From Podaxis mareebaensis (taxonomy: Eukaryota > Basidiomycota > Agaricomycetes > Agaricales > Agaricaceae), in contig JAEUWP010000360.1 in the NCBI GenBank assembly GCA_018524725.1, positions 372,001 through 436,000 on the forward strand: DNA of 64,000 bases, written 5' to 3'. Below, piece by piece: positions 32,240-44,148 of this stretch (positions within the stretch are counted from its first letter, which is position 1; the number at the start of each line of letters is the position of its first letter). The notes under the pieces were generated by a model. It ran no database searches and had not been told where the DNA came from. It saw only the letters and a list, made by a program, of their open reading frames with translations. A program made the translations under genes and the position numbers.

Positions 32240-34773
32240 ACGCAATACGGTTCAATGATAGGAACTAAACAGGTGGCTTTTATCACACGACAAGCGTTCA
32301 TCTCGGTGTTTGTGGTGTTGGACAGTTGGAGAATGGGAGTGCGGCGTTTCATGGCGCGGGCTAGCGCCGATCCGACTTAGGATAATTCGAGTACTGGGCC
32401 ATAAGATCCTCCTGCAATAATTATTACAATAATGTACAATGAAGGATGCACGCAACACCTTGATTTATTTAAGGCAACTTAGGAATTAGTCTGGATGCTT
32501 GGCAGCTGTTCCCGGCAGTGGAGGAGTCTCGGGAGGGGTGAAATAATTATTTGTCTGGTGGTGAATCTGTGGAGATGACTCGGGATAAATGCCTCACGGA
32601 GGGGAACAGATTCCCGTAAGGGACTAAATGCCGCAGAGTGTCCCGGGTCCTGCGACCTTTTTGCAGCCAATCGCATAATTCCGTTACGCTCAAAGGCCTC
32701 ATCACTTGCCCTTTTCGGACCTCTCATCTTGGATATATAAACCTCGCATTTGGAAAGCATTGCTCCTCTGCCTTTTCTTTTCTCCCTCCGTCCCACTGTC
32801 CCCCCTTCCCCGCTCAGCCCATGGCTTCAATATGCTTCGCAGCGCTTGGCTAGATCCTGCATGGCTTGCACTGGTGTCTATGCATCATATACTGTGCTTC
32901 ATATATCCACGAAGTTCGTAAAGAACACCTTCCTCATGTGGGCGCCTTACCATGGATCCCGCCCACCCTTTCACGAAAACCCCTTCGCCGACGAGGCACT
33001 CATGACATTACCTACACCCCCCTGGTCACCAATTATCATCCAGACCCACTCCACCACACCTTCCCCAACAATGGCTAACAAAGATTGACCCTTCATCCAT
33101 TCGAGCCCGCCCATCCCCATTCCCATCCCAACCCCGGCTAGTCATCCTCACCAACGTCCCACGTTGACCACCTACCACGTGAGCAGTTCCCGAGCCATTC
33201 CCCGAGTCAGGTCCAAGCTGGTGTAAGCCATCTGGACCACATGGTCGTACTCGTCGTTACCCATGGGACTACGGAAGATCCGATATTCTCCTCGCCATCC
33301 TCGGGCTTTATGAGGTTCCCGAGCCAGCCATAGTCATGTGTATGGCTCGGGAACTTGAAGACTGACTCGGGAACTGGTCGAGATTCAACTGGGCGCTAGG
33401 GCGAAATTTCGGCGACAAAAATCAAAAATTCCTGGAAATTGCTTCACGGAAATGTGCTTCATGCTTCGAGCGCTCCGGTGCGATTTTGGCTTAATCTTTT
33501 CGAGCGATGGCCTTGGACTGCGGGCTTATGCAGCATCCCAGGAGCGAGTGTTAACCAACTTTGACGGGTTTGCGGTACGATGTTCCACGCTAGAGATCTA
33601 CCAAGGCTTATCCATAGTCAACTTGTATATTGATTTCGAACAGTCTAATTCTACTTTATAATGAAGACGCATATGCCAGCACAACGACCTGCAATGACCT
33701 TTGCATACAACTGCTTTCAGGCGATCCTGTTGAAGTTCGGAGGGGGGAATACAGAATAAATTAGAACAAGTCTTTTTTTTCAGAGTTCCCCAGATCCCGA
33801 GACAGAAGAATCTCAAAAGTTGTGATGGACTTTATAACACCTCTGAGAGCAACCAGATGATGTTAGGTTGAAGAAAGGGTGACCCAAAATGCATGCTCCT
33901 CGACACCTAAGGAGTCTGTTGCCCCAGGTGCCCCCTAGCTCTCAGCCGTTAGCGCTCATCAGTCGACCAGGCTGCCGGATCATCGGAGTTTCAAAGTGCT
34001 CGACCTGGCTTCTATGCCGTGTGATGCCGAAAGAGGCGGGGTACCCAGAGCCTCCAACTGCCTCGATACTAGGTAGAGCCCAGTAAACATTGCATGAGAT
34101 TGTGAAACGAGGCTGCAGCATTAGTCCGAGATACTCAGGACTGACGTCGTCCAAATTTGCTTAGTGCTTTGTGCAACCTGACGTCACTGCACGGAAGCAT
34201 CGCCAAAGGTGAGCGGGAAATAGTGATCCACACCTCATAGCATAGTGTCCATTATGACATACATACTCCTTCACAGCTGACTCAGACCTGTATGTTTTCG
34301 TGTGCATGCACTCCTGTCGGAAAGTCGTATTTCTTTAGATTATCCAAGGCCTACTCTCTGCGTCTTGGCACTATTTTAATTGTAGTGAAATAGAAAACAC
34401 CATCTGATCGGGTCAAAGGATGCTCGATAAGAATCCAAATGGGAAGAATTTCTGCCGATGCCTGAACTGAATCTTGCAAAGGGAAACATTGTTCATCTCA
34501 TCATCAACGCGCCAAGTTTCCTGAAGAATCCAAGTCGACTCATCAATCAGGCTAAAAGTTCCCGCAAAGAGTATCAGAGAGATAGAATGTGAACGCTGTG
34601 CATTTGAGTGACGTATGTTGGGCTGGGAATCGCAGTAGGGCTGTTGCATATGTCACGGCGAGGTGAAGGCAGAGGATCGGAACTTGCCGAGGTGACCAAG
34701 CATGGGTGGTCCTTGTAGATTTCTCTCTGCAACGACCATTACAGTTTCCCCCCTCCTCCACTCGCGCTTTGAT
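32240..34773. other. Gene-poor stretch with fold-back repeats
   Basis: 2.5 kb without a convincing gene. A clear TATA-like TATATAA at 32734-32740 followed by a pyrimidine-rich tract looks like a core promoter, but only very short frames follow (for example 29 codons from 32832). Inverted GTTCCCGAG repeats occupy about 33184-33376. A minus-strand fragment at 33942-34154 reads smoothly (PEYLGLMLQPRFTISCNVYW) but has no ATG and no recognised family; it may be a gene relic. Confidence 0.5.
33184..33376. repeat. Nested inverted repeat (GTTCCCGAGCCA family)
   Basis: GTTCCCGAGCCA occurs at 33186-33197 and 33315-33326, and its reverse complement at 33343-33354. The outer arms CAGTTCCCGAG and CTCGGGAACTG (33366-33376) bracket 193 bp. 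The inner pair 33315-33326/33343-33354 is a perfect 12-bp hairpin with a 16-nt loop. It could be a fold-back MITE relic or a palindromic binding-site cluster. Confidence 0.6.
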
Positions 34774-37576
34774 ATGATCTATGACCCAGCGACGGCACCA
34801 CATTTAAAACCATGGCTAGTTCGTACCCTTGAGCCTATGTACGTCCCCAAAACCTCGGGCGACATCCATACTCATTGTGCATGTCTTGCGTCTAGATGTG
34901 ATGCTGAACCAGGAGCGTTGGCCGACTATATCTTGGCTCTTCTGAAACATAATGTGTCTGAACCTGAAATGCGGAAGGAGCTGTTAGTTCAGCTCGAAGA
35001 ATTCCTGGAGAAAGGTTGGCCCAAGTGATGTAAAAATTCATTCAGTTTTGGTCTTCTGACGCATGAAACTCTAGAGTGTTCACCCTTCGTCGACACACTA
35101 TTCACCGTACTTCGCACAAAATCATATCTACCCTACGCCGCCGACCCACCACCGTCCAAACCCATCGATAATGGCATTCCAATACCCCTCGACCTCATCA
35201 CCCCGTCGCCAGCAGAGTCGGGTAGCGATAGGAGTAGAAAACGAAGTATAGAGGCAGATGACAGAGATGGTCGCCCTCCAGCTAAGGGACCTCGAGTGAA
35301 CTCTGAAGGTCAATTTTCGAGATATGGGAATGGCAGCGGGCGATCGAGTGGGCACTGGGAAGGGAGGGGAGACGACGGGCGGGGACAAGGTTATATGAAT
35401 GGAGGGATGGACGCTTATAACATGGCTATGATGGGAGGAATGGGGCCTATGAATGGCGGTAGACGACCACAACCCTATCAACCACCTGACCAGAAACGGG
35501 GTATTTGCAGGGACTATCATAGTGAGTTCCCTCGCATCACCATGGATTGTGAAAAAAATAAATCATTGACACCTCTGCAGATAATGGATACTGTGCTCGT
35601 GGGGCGATGTGCAAATATAGTCATGGTGACGACGCCATGATTCCCGGCCAACTCTATCCAATGGCTCCTGGGATGCCATTCATGCCAATGTTCCCCGGAG
35701 GGATGCCTTTTGGACCGGGTGGTGGCTACGACCCGCATGACGCTCGAATAGACATGCGGCCAAGGCATCAGCGCGCACCCATGCTTGCCCGAACGCAGCA
35801 AGAAGATGGAAGTGTGGCCCATGCCTCTGGTGAATTGCCTGTCATCCAGGACTTAACGCCGGCTATGCCCAAGGATCCCGCAAATGTGGTTCCTGCAGAT
35901 GGTCAGCCCCAAACGCAAGATACACAAGCAGGGGAAAACCAGACACAGCCTTCGCAATCTTCGCAACAAATGGACGTGTCATACGACCCACAAGCATTCC
36001 CAGGAATGCCGATGCCTTACATGCCGATGCAGCCGCAGATGGACATGGGGATGGGGGGTGGACACCGGGGTGGTTACAGGAGTCGAGGGCGAGGACGAGG
36101 GTTGTTCGGTGGAGATGTGCATAATTTCCGGCCAGAACGGCGAGGAGATAAAACGCTGGTCGTTGAAAAAATTCCGGAGGACAAGTTAACCTTGGAAAGT
36201 GTCAATGACTGGTTTAAACGTTTCGGTACCGTAACCAACGTCGCTATTGACCGAATGGGTGGTAAAGCACTCGTTAGCTTCTCAACTCACGAGGAAGCGC
36301 ACGCGGCGTGGAAATCTGAAGACGCCGTGTTCAACAACCGGTTCGTCAAGGTCTTCTGGCATCGTCCAATGGAGGGCCAGGGGCAGGTTGGCGCGAGGAT
36401 GTTGGCTGCGTCAGCTTCCGTGGTAGCAAACATGACAGCGAAACCCTCCCCCGCGACAGCGCCTTCAACATCAGCGGCAACAGCTCCTCGAAAGACGTCT
36501 GCTACGCCTACGAGTTCCGCGGCTTCGGCATTAGCGGCGAAACAACAGCTTTTGGAGCAGCAGATAGCAGAGCAGAAATCATTGATGGCCTCACTAGAAA
36601 CTGCGACACCGGAGGAGAAAAAAGAAATAATGGCGAGGTTACGGAAATTAGGGGAAGAAATGAAGGCATCATCCACTCCATCAGCGTCGAGTTCACAAAA
36701 GTCCACGCCTGCAATCGACGATCATGAGAAGAAGGAACGGGAGAAGCTAGACAAAGAGCTGGAGCTTCATAGTGTTTCTGTTCCTTCCGCATCAGTGCCC
36801 GCCCCGACGCAGAAACAGGAAACTACAGAAGAGCTGAAGGCAAAGTTGGAGAAACTCAAGGCAGAGGTAACTTGACTTCGCGAGGTGTTAGAGCGCAAAC
36901 TCAATTATAATTTCTAGGCTGCAAGTCTCGGCTTAAATACAGAAGCACCATCAGGCGACTGGCACACCGCGCCACCACCTTACAGAGGTGGCTACCGTGG
37001 TCGCGCAAGAGGACGTGGATTCTTTCGTGGCGCGCCTCGTGGTGGGGCTCCTAGATTCAACATGACGCTTGACAACAGACCTAAAAAGTTGTTGCTGAGA
37101 GGCGTGAAGGGCGAGCACTTGCAAACAGTGAAGGACTGGTATGAGGTAAATCGAAATCTCAATCCAACGGGTGTTTTTGGCTGACTTTGATATCAAGACC
37201 ACCGGTCAGCTAGATTCGGTTGACCTGCAAGAGAACGGAGATCTCATTGTGACGTTCAAGACGCGTCCGGCAGCTGAACAAGTTAGTCAATGCTCCTCCC
37301 CAGTGCATGCACTGATGCTAACAATTGTTGCAGGGTCTTAGTAAAGGTTCTAATATTCCAATGGTTGGCCAGATACAGATATCGTGGTACACTGGGAAGC
37401 CCTCTGCTGCACCTACCTCAACCTCCACAAGTAAAACTGAGAGCGGTACTAAAACCTCAGAAGGTGGTGAAACGCACGACGCACGCGGGCACACACCAGA
37501 GCCTGAGGCTGAAGAGGAGATGGTGGCGAGGGGATGGGGTGGCGATGACGACGGCGATGGGATGGGGATGCTATGA
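34774..37576 (+). CDS. RBM26/RBM27-like RNA-binding protein (CCCH zinc finger + RRM)
   Basis: Nuclear RNA-binding protein. RBM26/27 in animals and Rmn1 in fission yeast associate with nuclear RNA decay/poly(A) exosome-targeting complexes. It starts at ATG 34774. The N-terminal PWI-like helical domain has KPWLVRTLEPICDAEPGALA and KELLVQLEEFLEKE. Then come basic and Gly/Met-rich linkers, and a CCCH finger of spacing C-x8-C-x5-C-x3-H (CRDYHNNGYCARGAMCKYSH) assembled across an intron. A canonical RRM follows (KTLVVEKIPEDKLTLESV ... GGKALVSFSTHEEAHAAW), then a Gln/Glu coiled segment, an RG-rich patch and a second degenerate RRM (KKLLLRGVKGEHLQTV ... LIVTFKTRPAAEQ). The tail is acidic (GWGGDDDGDGMGML). 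All of these parts occur in this order in RBM26/27. Confidence 0.9.
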
Positions 37577-38737
37577 TCCTTCAGCATGGATAATTCTCAC
37601 TCCGAGGCTCAAAGGAAGCAATAATTCAGCCCCTCTCCTCATTTCCCTGTTGTTTGTGCTGGTTGCATATTCTGTCCTTATTATTCTATCCCTCTGTTTG
37701 CTGTACCTAGTTTAGCGCGTTTTCATGCTGGAAAAGATGTGGCCTACGTGCTACCTTGACCGTTGGACCATCCATCATGGAATTGGTTGGCCAATGGATA
37801 ACTCCCCTCATACGCGCTTCGTTTCATCATACCTTCAATTTGGAAACATAACTCGAATATCAACCCCAAGAAAATCAATTCTCCTTCTATTGGGATCGTC
37901 CCAATTCAAGTTCGAATCAACAGCATCATCTACTGCGGTCGGCGATATCTACATCTACTGACTTTGATGATTCCTGCGACATTGAGGTTGCGGGTAAAAG
38001 ACAGTTCGGTTTTCGACACGGGTCCTTCTACGAGTGGGAAGTTATACAACTGACAGCTTGACTGCGGCAGTTATGGGATGCACCAGGAACCTGCCAATGT
38101 CTCAGCGTACAATCCGACTCGGAATGAAGGCAAATATGAGTCTTCTATTTGTGATATTTTGATATCCCAAGTGTTCCTTTCTTTCAACTCTCACGATCCA
38201 AGGAGCGACGCAAGACCAGGGAACCATACCACTACCTCGGCAGAGTGTTTTACATATGTTGCAATTAGTTTTATAATACAGGCAAGATGCAGCTTGGTTC
38301 GATCATACCGGCCCTCATTTCCGGTTCTTCCTCTGACTAACCAAAAGCTTATCTGCATTTCGCTTACGACAATATTGGACTTCTGCTCATTAACCATCCA
38401 TTATCGTTGAGCGATGATCGGCCATCTGGTTTGCTATTATCATCTATTGCGTAGCCATCGCTCTGACACTGAAAGCTGTGGACTATTCCAGCCATTGTCC
38501 TCCTTTAGTTCCAAGATTGAGTGCCAGTCTTCTAGATCTCATCCGCATTGTCCCTGCATTCGGAGACAATAACGACCTTCAGATTACAGGTCACAACACC
38601 GTTCTATTCTCGTCCCCGCAGTAGGGCTTCCCAGAGGATTTACCGTGCACTGGCCTCGTGTGTACAACGGTGCTCCCGATCGGTACATGATTCAGATGCT
38701 GAATACATAAAACATAACCTATTACTCCTGGTCAATC
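37577..38737. other. Convergent intergenic region
   Basis: 1.16 kb between the RBM26/27-like stop and the P450 stop. It is AT-rich, with only frames of 110 codons or fewer and no domain content. I see no gene, repeat or RNA. Confidence 0.5.
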
Positions 38738-40892
38738 TCACAAATCCTCGACCTCTCTGATAAGCTTCTTAACAACAGGCGAGCGCGGCTTGATGGAACA
38801 TTCAAACGGCTTTGGATGGCTGAGTACCATAGCGTCAATCTCGCGATGAAAGGAGACGTGGTTAAATTGGGACTTACATGACTAGGTTTGAAGTGAACTC
38901 TCCGCTGGGCGGACCACTGGCCAGAGGATTGATGTCAAATAGGGAAAGAATTGTTGCTACTGCAATGAAGATCATATCTTCAGCGAACTGGCGCCCGGGG
39001 CAGGCTCTATTAGGACGTTGGGTAAATAACGTTGTGGAGGTACTATGCAAGAAGTCCGATGTTTACCTGCGCCCATAACCAAACGCGAAGGTGCGGGGAT
39101 CCGGGACAACAGGGGACTGTGCGATGGATGTCAAGAATCGCTCGGGAATGAGCTTCTCTGGTTCAGGATAGTTGTTGGGGTCATGTAGAATCCACCTACA
39201 TGGAGAAAGGCCAAGAGTTGGTTTATGGTCATCAGGGGGCATGGCATTCTTACCAGTTGTTCGCAATTACTGTCGCACCAGCGGGGATCTGGTAACCCAT
39301 GTATTCATCATCTTTAGTTGTTAGATGTGGCAGTCCTGGTGTTTGAGAAGATTAGCCGGAACATCGGATCTTCTGTTGGGCCGGTCAGTTTACCTGTGGG
39401 TGTTGGATAGTACAAGCGAAGGAGTTCAATGCAGAGCGCTCTGATGTACGGCAGAGAATCCCTATCAGCAAATGTTGGTAGGCGATTGAGTCCGAGGACA
39501 TTGTCCAGTTCGCTTTGGGCTCTTTTCTGCACCTCGAGATTTAGAGTCATAGCCATGATGAAGCTGTTCAATACACTGCTGCTCTGATAATGATAAGCGA
39601 GTAAGCATATGCGCAATTACAATCGTTGGTATAGAAACATACAGTGTCCGCGCCAGCTGGATATGTTGTAGTAAGTTATTATTAGTCTGCGGCTGCACAC
39701 ACAATAGCTGCTTGCCCGTATAAATGGTTGCTGTCAGCCACCTGTAAGAAAAATCTTCTTCAGGTGTCCTGTTGGGTCTCGCTTCCAGAATGTCCGCGGT
39801 GAACGACGGCTTGGCGACACCTTTCGCCTAAAAACGAGATATGAAAACACGAATATGGGAAGGTGATTGATGGTTTTGTACCATTTGTTCTAAGACGAAA
39901 TTATACGGGATGTCCCGCATCCTGTTAGCAGTGTCACGATAAAGCTTCGCTTTCCGCTTAAACCCAGCAAATGGGAACCATTCCGGGACATATCTCACTG
40001 TCAAATGAGCGTGCGTCAGTAGCTAGACATCCTAATAATGGTGGAGTGGCCAAGGCGCACATAATGGAAGCACGTCAACCAGGAAGGCCCCCGGTCTCAC
40101 CATCTCGCAGAACTCAACGCCACATTGCTCCGCAAGTCTGACGAAGGGGTCATCGTGACCAGTCACCTCATGGCCATGGGTAGCATTGAAGACCGTAGCC
40201 GCCACATAGCTGTGCAGTAAATGAATGTGAGATTAAATCACAGTCTTTAATAAATGAACCTGACACACCCAGCTACATGACGCTGGAAATTGCCTGGCTC
40301 GTCCAGCAAGTGAGCCACGAGTTTCCGGGCTTGCCGTTCACTGGATTCATGATGCCGCGAAACCTTGCGTGGAGAGAAAGATTCACAGATAAGCTTCCGG
40401 CGTTCGCGATGCATGCCATTATAGGGTGCCAGTGTCACGGCATTGCCATATCCGACACTGAAAGTAGGTGAGTATCCAACCGCCAAAAGACGGCGAATCT
40501 GACTCACATTTCTCCCGCCATGACAAGGCGAGGCCGGTTAGCGTAGATAGCACCCCTCTTTTCCAGGAGGTCCAGGGCTGCTTGGGGTGTACTCAGGATA
40601 ATAAGTGGCTTCCCCAGGATGGAGAGGTGGAAGATAGGACCTGGAGATCTGGTGTTGATAGTTCAGTGTGAAACGGGGTAGAAGAAGACGAACCGTATTT
40701 CTTTCCCCATTCCGCGAAGGTTAGGTGACTATGTACCAGAGGGATCTGGTGGACGTTTCCGATAATCGGGAGAGGAAGTGGACCAGGGGGTAGACGTAGG
40801 CGTCTATGCTTCCAAAGCCTGTGTATGATGTAGAGGAAGACAACAAGCAGGGACTTGTAGGTCAACGTAGCGATGTCTAGTGGCCAAGTCAT
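38738..40892 (-). CDS. Cytochrome P450 monooxygenase
   Basis: Microsomal haem-thiolate oxidase of a basidiomycete CYP family. The start at ATG 40892 gives an N-terminal anchor (LTYKSLLVVFLYIIHRLW), basic stop-transfer and hinge LPPGPLPLPIIGN. The I-helix AGADT is present (about 39645-39656, completed by the next exon). ExxR is ELLR, the PERF motif is IPERFL, and the haem loop is FAFGYGRRACPGRQFAED, with the Cys ligand created by splicing. The C-terminus HPKPFECSIKPRS ends at TGA 38738-38740. There are about ten introns; the one at 39657-39715 begins with GC. The C-helix Trp of WxxxR is replaced (MHRER). All key residues are intact, so it should be active. The substrate is unknown, and no biosynthetic cluster surrounds it. 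Confidence 0.93.
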
Positions 40893-41705
40893 CTTTGCAG
40901 TTGAGATGTTCCACAAAACACCTCCTTTTAAGTATGGCGGACGCCTTTCCTTCCCTCGGATCGAGTGGCCAATGGAGATTCAGCGCTATTTTCATTTGCA
41001 GGGCGTGAAGGTGACCCCATGCGTCAAGCAGGACACACCATATGAAGAAGGCCCTTGAAATGAGTGTCTGAGGGCCCGATATATTTAGGAAAGTTCCACA
41101 AAAGCTGAATACCCAATAGTGCAGGTCCTACGGTGGGTCAGAGAAGCATGATAAAGACTTATCCTCTTGGGAACGTCGGCTCGAAGAATGCCATTTGCTT
41201 GTCATTCGCCGTAGAAACGACGTCAACGTCCACCCACTGGACGTCGCTGTAGCACCGTTATGGTAATTTGCCGGCCCTTTAAATCCAGTAGCTCTTGAGC
41301 TGTACCTTTGAACATCTTTTTATGGGCCTGGGGACGGCCTCGGGTAATCAATACCAGCATACAAGCTCATGATGATAGGAAAACATACATTGTAATCATA
41401 GATGGCTAACTCGAAGCTTTCGCCATGATTATCAGACTTACTGACAGGGCACGGTTCCCTATCCTCGTGTATTGTATTGGTTTGAGAAGGTCAACATATC
41501 GGGATTCGGGACTGTAAGGTATTTGAATAGTTCAAATGAAGGACTGATATGAAGCTTTTGACGTCTGAAATCCTCAATAGACATAGTAATGCTGGAAGGA
41601 ATGTCATGAATTGTCAAGCCCGGAACAAGAAGTGATGCAGGATAAGCACCTTCCATATTAAGTACTTAGCCCGGGGCTCCACACGTTGTTGGACAAAATA
41701 TGTTA

Positions 41706-41762
41706 GATGCGATGGCACAGGATCTAATGCTGACCGCGTCTCGTAGGGCGTTCATTCTGATC
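41706..41762 (+). repeat. Direct repeat copy A
   Basis: 57 bp starting GATGCGATGGCACAGGATCT. By hand alignment it matches copy B at 46 of 57 positions without gaps. The flanks diverge. Confidence 0.6.
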
Positions 41763-42175
41763 CGATAGAACGCTGAACATTGTAGTCCTTTGCTAGTTCG
41801 CGGCTCAATGGCCATAACGATGTGGATCAGTCATCTCTGCAGTGGTATAATTAGGATATGAGGAAATAAACGGAGCGGAGGGTAGTGGCACGACTGGATA
41901 CTGATATATATGTCTGCTATGAAGTCAACATGAAGTCAGAAGTATTGCTTCTGGCTGGGTTAACCGTTCCGAAGCCGGGCGAATCGCACGGGTTACACAA
42001 GTCTTCTGGGCTCGTAATGCACGGCGGAAAGCTGGAATGCGGGGATCAAGAATAGTATATGGATAAGTGCATAATGAGGCGCTGGCCAAGGTGACGGTTG
42101 AGGCCTGAGGATTAATTAATCCCTGTCGGTAAGTAAGTGGTCCCCGAAAGAAAAAGGCTTGAGCAAAATCCGATG

Positions 42176-42232
42176 GATGCGATGGCACGGGATCTAACCC
42201 TGACCGAAATTCGTAGGTTGTTCATCCAGATC
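42176..42232 (+). repeat. Direct repeat copy B
   Basis: 57 bp starting GATGCGATGGCACGGGATCT, 470 bp from copy A in the same orientation. In the minus direction it reads WMNNLRISVRVRSRAIASI, against RMNALRDAVSIRSCAIAS in copy A. Confidence 0.6.
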
Positions 42233-44148
42233 TGAACTCGAGGGTCAATAGCAGGTTTTTGAGAATCATTGAACGGCCTTCCCCGCGCAGAGAAGTTGAC
42301 TCTAGAATGTATACATTCCTCCTGAAACATGGATGAGATAGCACGGCTGCCCCTACTGGAATCAACACGGACATTGTCAGAAGGAACAACTATAGACCCA
42401 ATGTCGAAAACTGAGCACTAAGATATAAAAGGTACAATAGAGGGCTATCCTTGCAGGTAACCTGGCTTGCCCTTTGACAAGGATAACCAGTCTGATGGTT
42501 CCACAAGTCCACCTGTCCATTCCGTGGCACTACTGGTTGGCAAGAGCAGCGAACATCATATTTGCGATCTGGACTGGTTTGCGAAAAAAGTGCTGGCTCG
42601 CAGCCATGGTACAAGATTGGCTAACAGAAAGCACCCAGATCCGTGCCCGACGGCGCACTGGCAGGTAAGCTTGTCCTCATGATGGGGTGGTTTAGGTCTG
42701 TCTCGCAAGATCTCCGAAAGGGCGACTCCGATTTCACTGCATCCCCGACCTACCCAAGTGGATAGATCATTCCGCACAGTACTACAATCATAACTTGCAA
42801 GGAATACAAAGAACTTACATGATAGTGCTGAACCCACAGATCCTGCAAGCGATCATCAGCCGACTTGGACGTCTGGTTTGTTCTTCGTTCATTAACTTGT
42901 TGAAACAGCGCGAATACTTTCCCAGTTACTAGAATTCATGGACGTATACACCGACCCTATAACCTGCGCCCCTTCGTCACGAAAATGCGCAACCCGGTCC
43001 TGCGGAGAGGTCCCAGGTGTGCAATCGGAAGATAGCACTATACGATGATATATCAATCACTTTCTTGCGATCATCATGATAGCACGAAGGCTCAGAACAA
43101 ACTGCGAAGACAAGGTCACGATACGCATCGTCTGTAATCACGGCGGGCCTTCGTCGTTCAGCTCCTCTTGAGTGACATGATCGTAGCTTTGGTAGCACTA
43201 GCCGCAGAAGAGGGGCGACAAGAGGGTAACAGCAGTGTTACACCTAGCATGTATGCTTGAAATTTACATAATGAATAAGCTACATTTGGAAGCAGCAACG
43301 ATCGGAAAAGTGGGGAAGCAAAGATGAGATACAGTAAATGAATAAAGTCCAGCAGACTCGGGGGTCCGAAGGTTAAACAAACAAAGGGCAACGATATGGT
43401 GAATGAAATGAACAAGGTTGAGAACGCCTCATAAGTGGTCTCCACCTCAGCAAACTAAAACGGCGGCCGCAAGTATATCAAACAGATTTCCTATTACAGA
43501 GTGCTGGGTGGATCTGGGGAAATGAAAGTAGATATAGACGACCTTTCGATTAACGGATTAAGGAATGAAGGGGAAGAAGCGGGGAAGCAGGGAAATGAAG
43601 AGATGGTGTTGTCATGATGAACTCTTTGGTCCTATGTCCACTGAGTAATACTGCTATAAATGCTGGGCTCGCCGGTAATAGGATATGGTAGAATTTTAGA
43701 GGTCCGAATTTGGGGACGGTCGGTCAGTCTTGTGTGCACGTCCTGCTGCAGGGTGAAATTTTGCACCTAGCCCGGATCTCAATCAACCAATAGCCGACAT
43801 GGATATAGGACGCGCTGACATTGAAGCTTCGCGTCGATCAACGAGTCCTCTCCATAGTTTTCGCAGGTGACGATTGGACAACTTCTAGGCCTGTTATATA
43901 GATTCATATCAGGACCCAAAGGAAAAGTATAACAAATTTGGCTCGAAGGTTGTTTTTGCCACTGACTCATTTAACAAGACAATAGCGCCTTTACCTCAGT
44001 GAGCACATGTGATGAGCCAGCGTCCGTCCAAAGTAAAACGATCCTGATCACCCACAGCGATGGTTACGATAAAACGATGATACACAGATTAGATGCCAGC
44101 AGAAGCTTAAACAAAGCACACCGGTGTAAAGCCGATTGGACATCCTGT

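Larger units (their letters stand above)
40893..44148. other. Gene-poor stretch with a diverged direct repeat
   Basis: 3.3 kb without a convincing gene. Short minus-strand frames begin with ATG (for example 41459-41656, 65 codons, MEGAYPASLLVPGLTIHD) but show no family. Two 57-bp segments near 41706 and 42176 are direct repeats. A plus-strand frame near 42474-42668 reads SIPWHYWLARAANIIFAIW without context. Base composition is more AT-rich than in the genes. Decayed gene or transposon remnants are plausible. Confidence 0.45.

Noticed and set aside
32750..33088. 112-codon plus-strand frame downstream of the TATA-like site
   Set aside because: Starts at a non-ATG codon; low-complexity Pro/Thr/Ser end. 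No family.
43158..43445. Hydrophobic minus-strand frame resembling a membrane protein
   Set aside because: Starts with GTG, no homologous pattern, AT-rich intergenic sequence.
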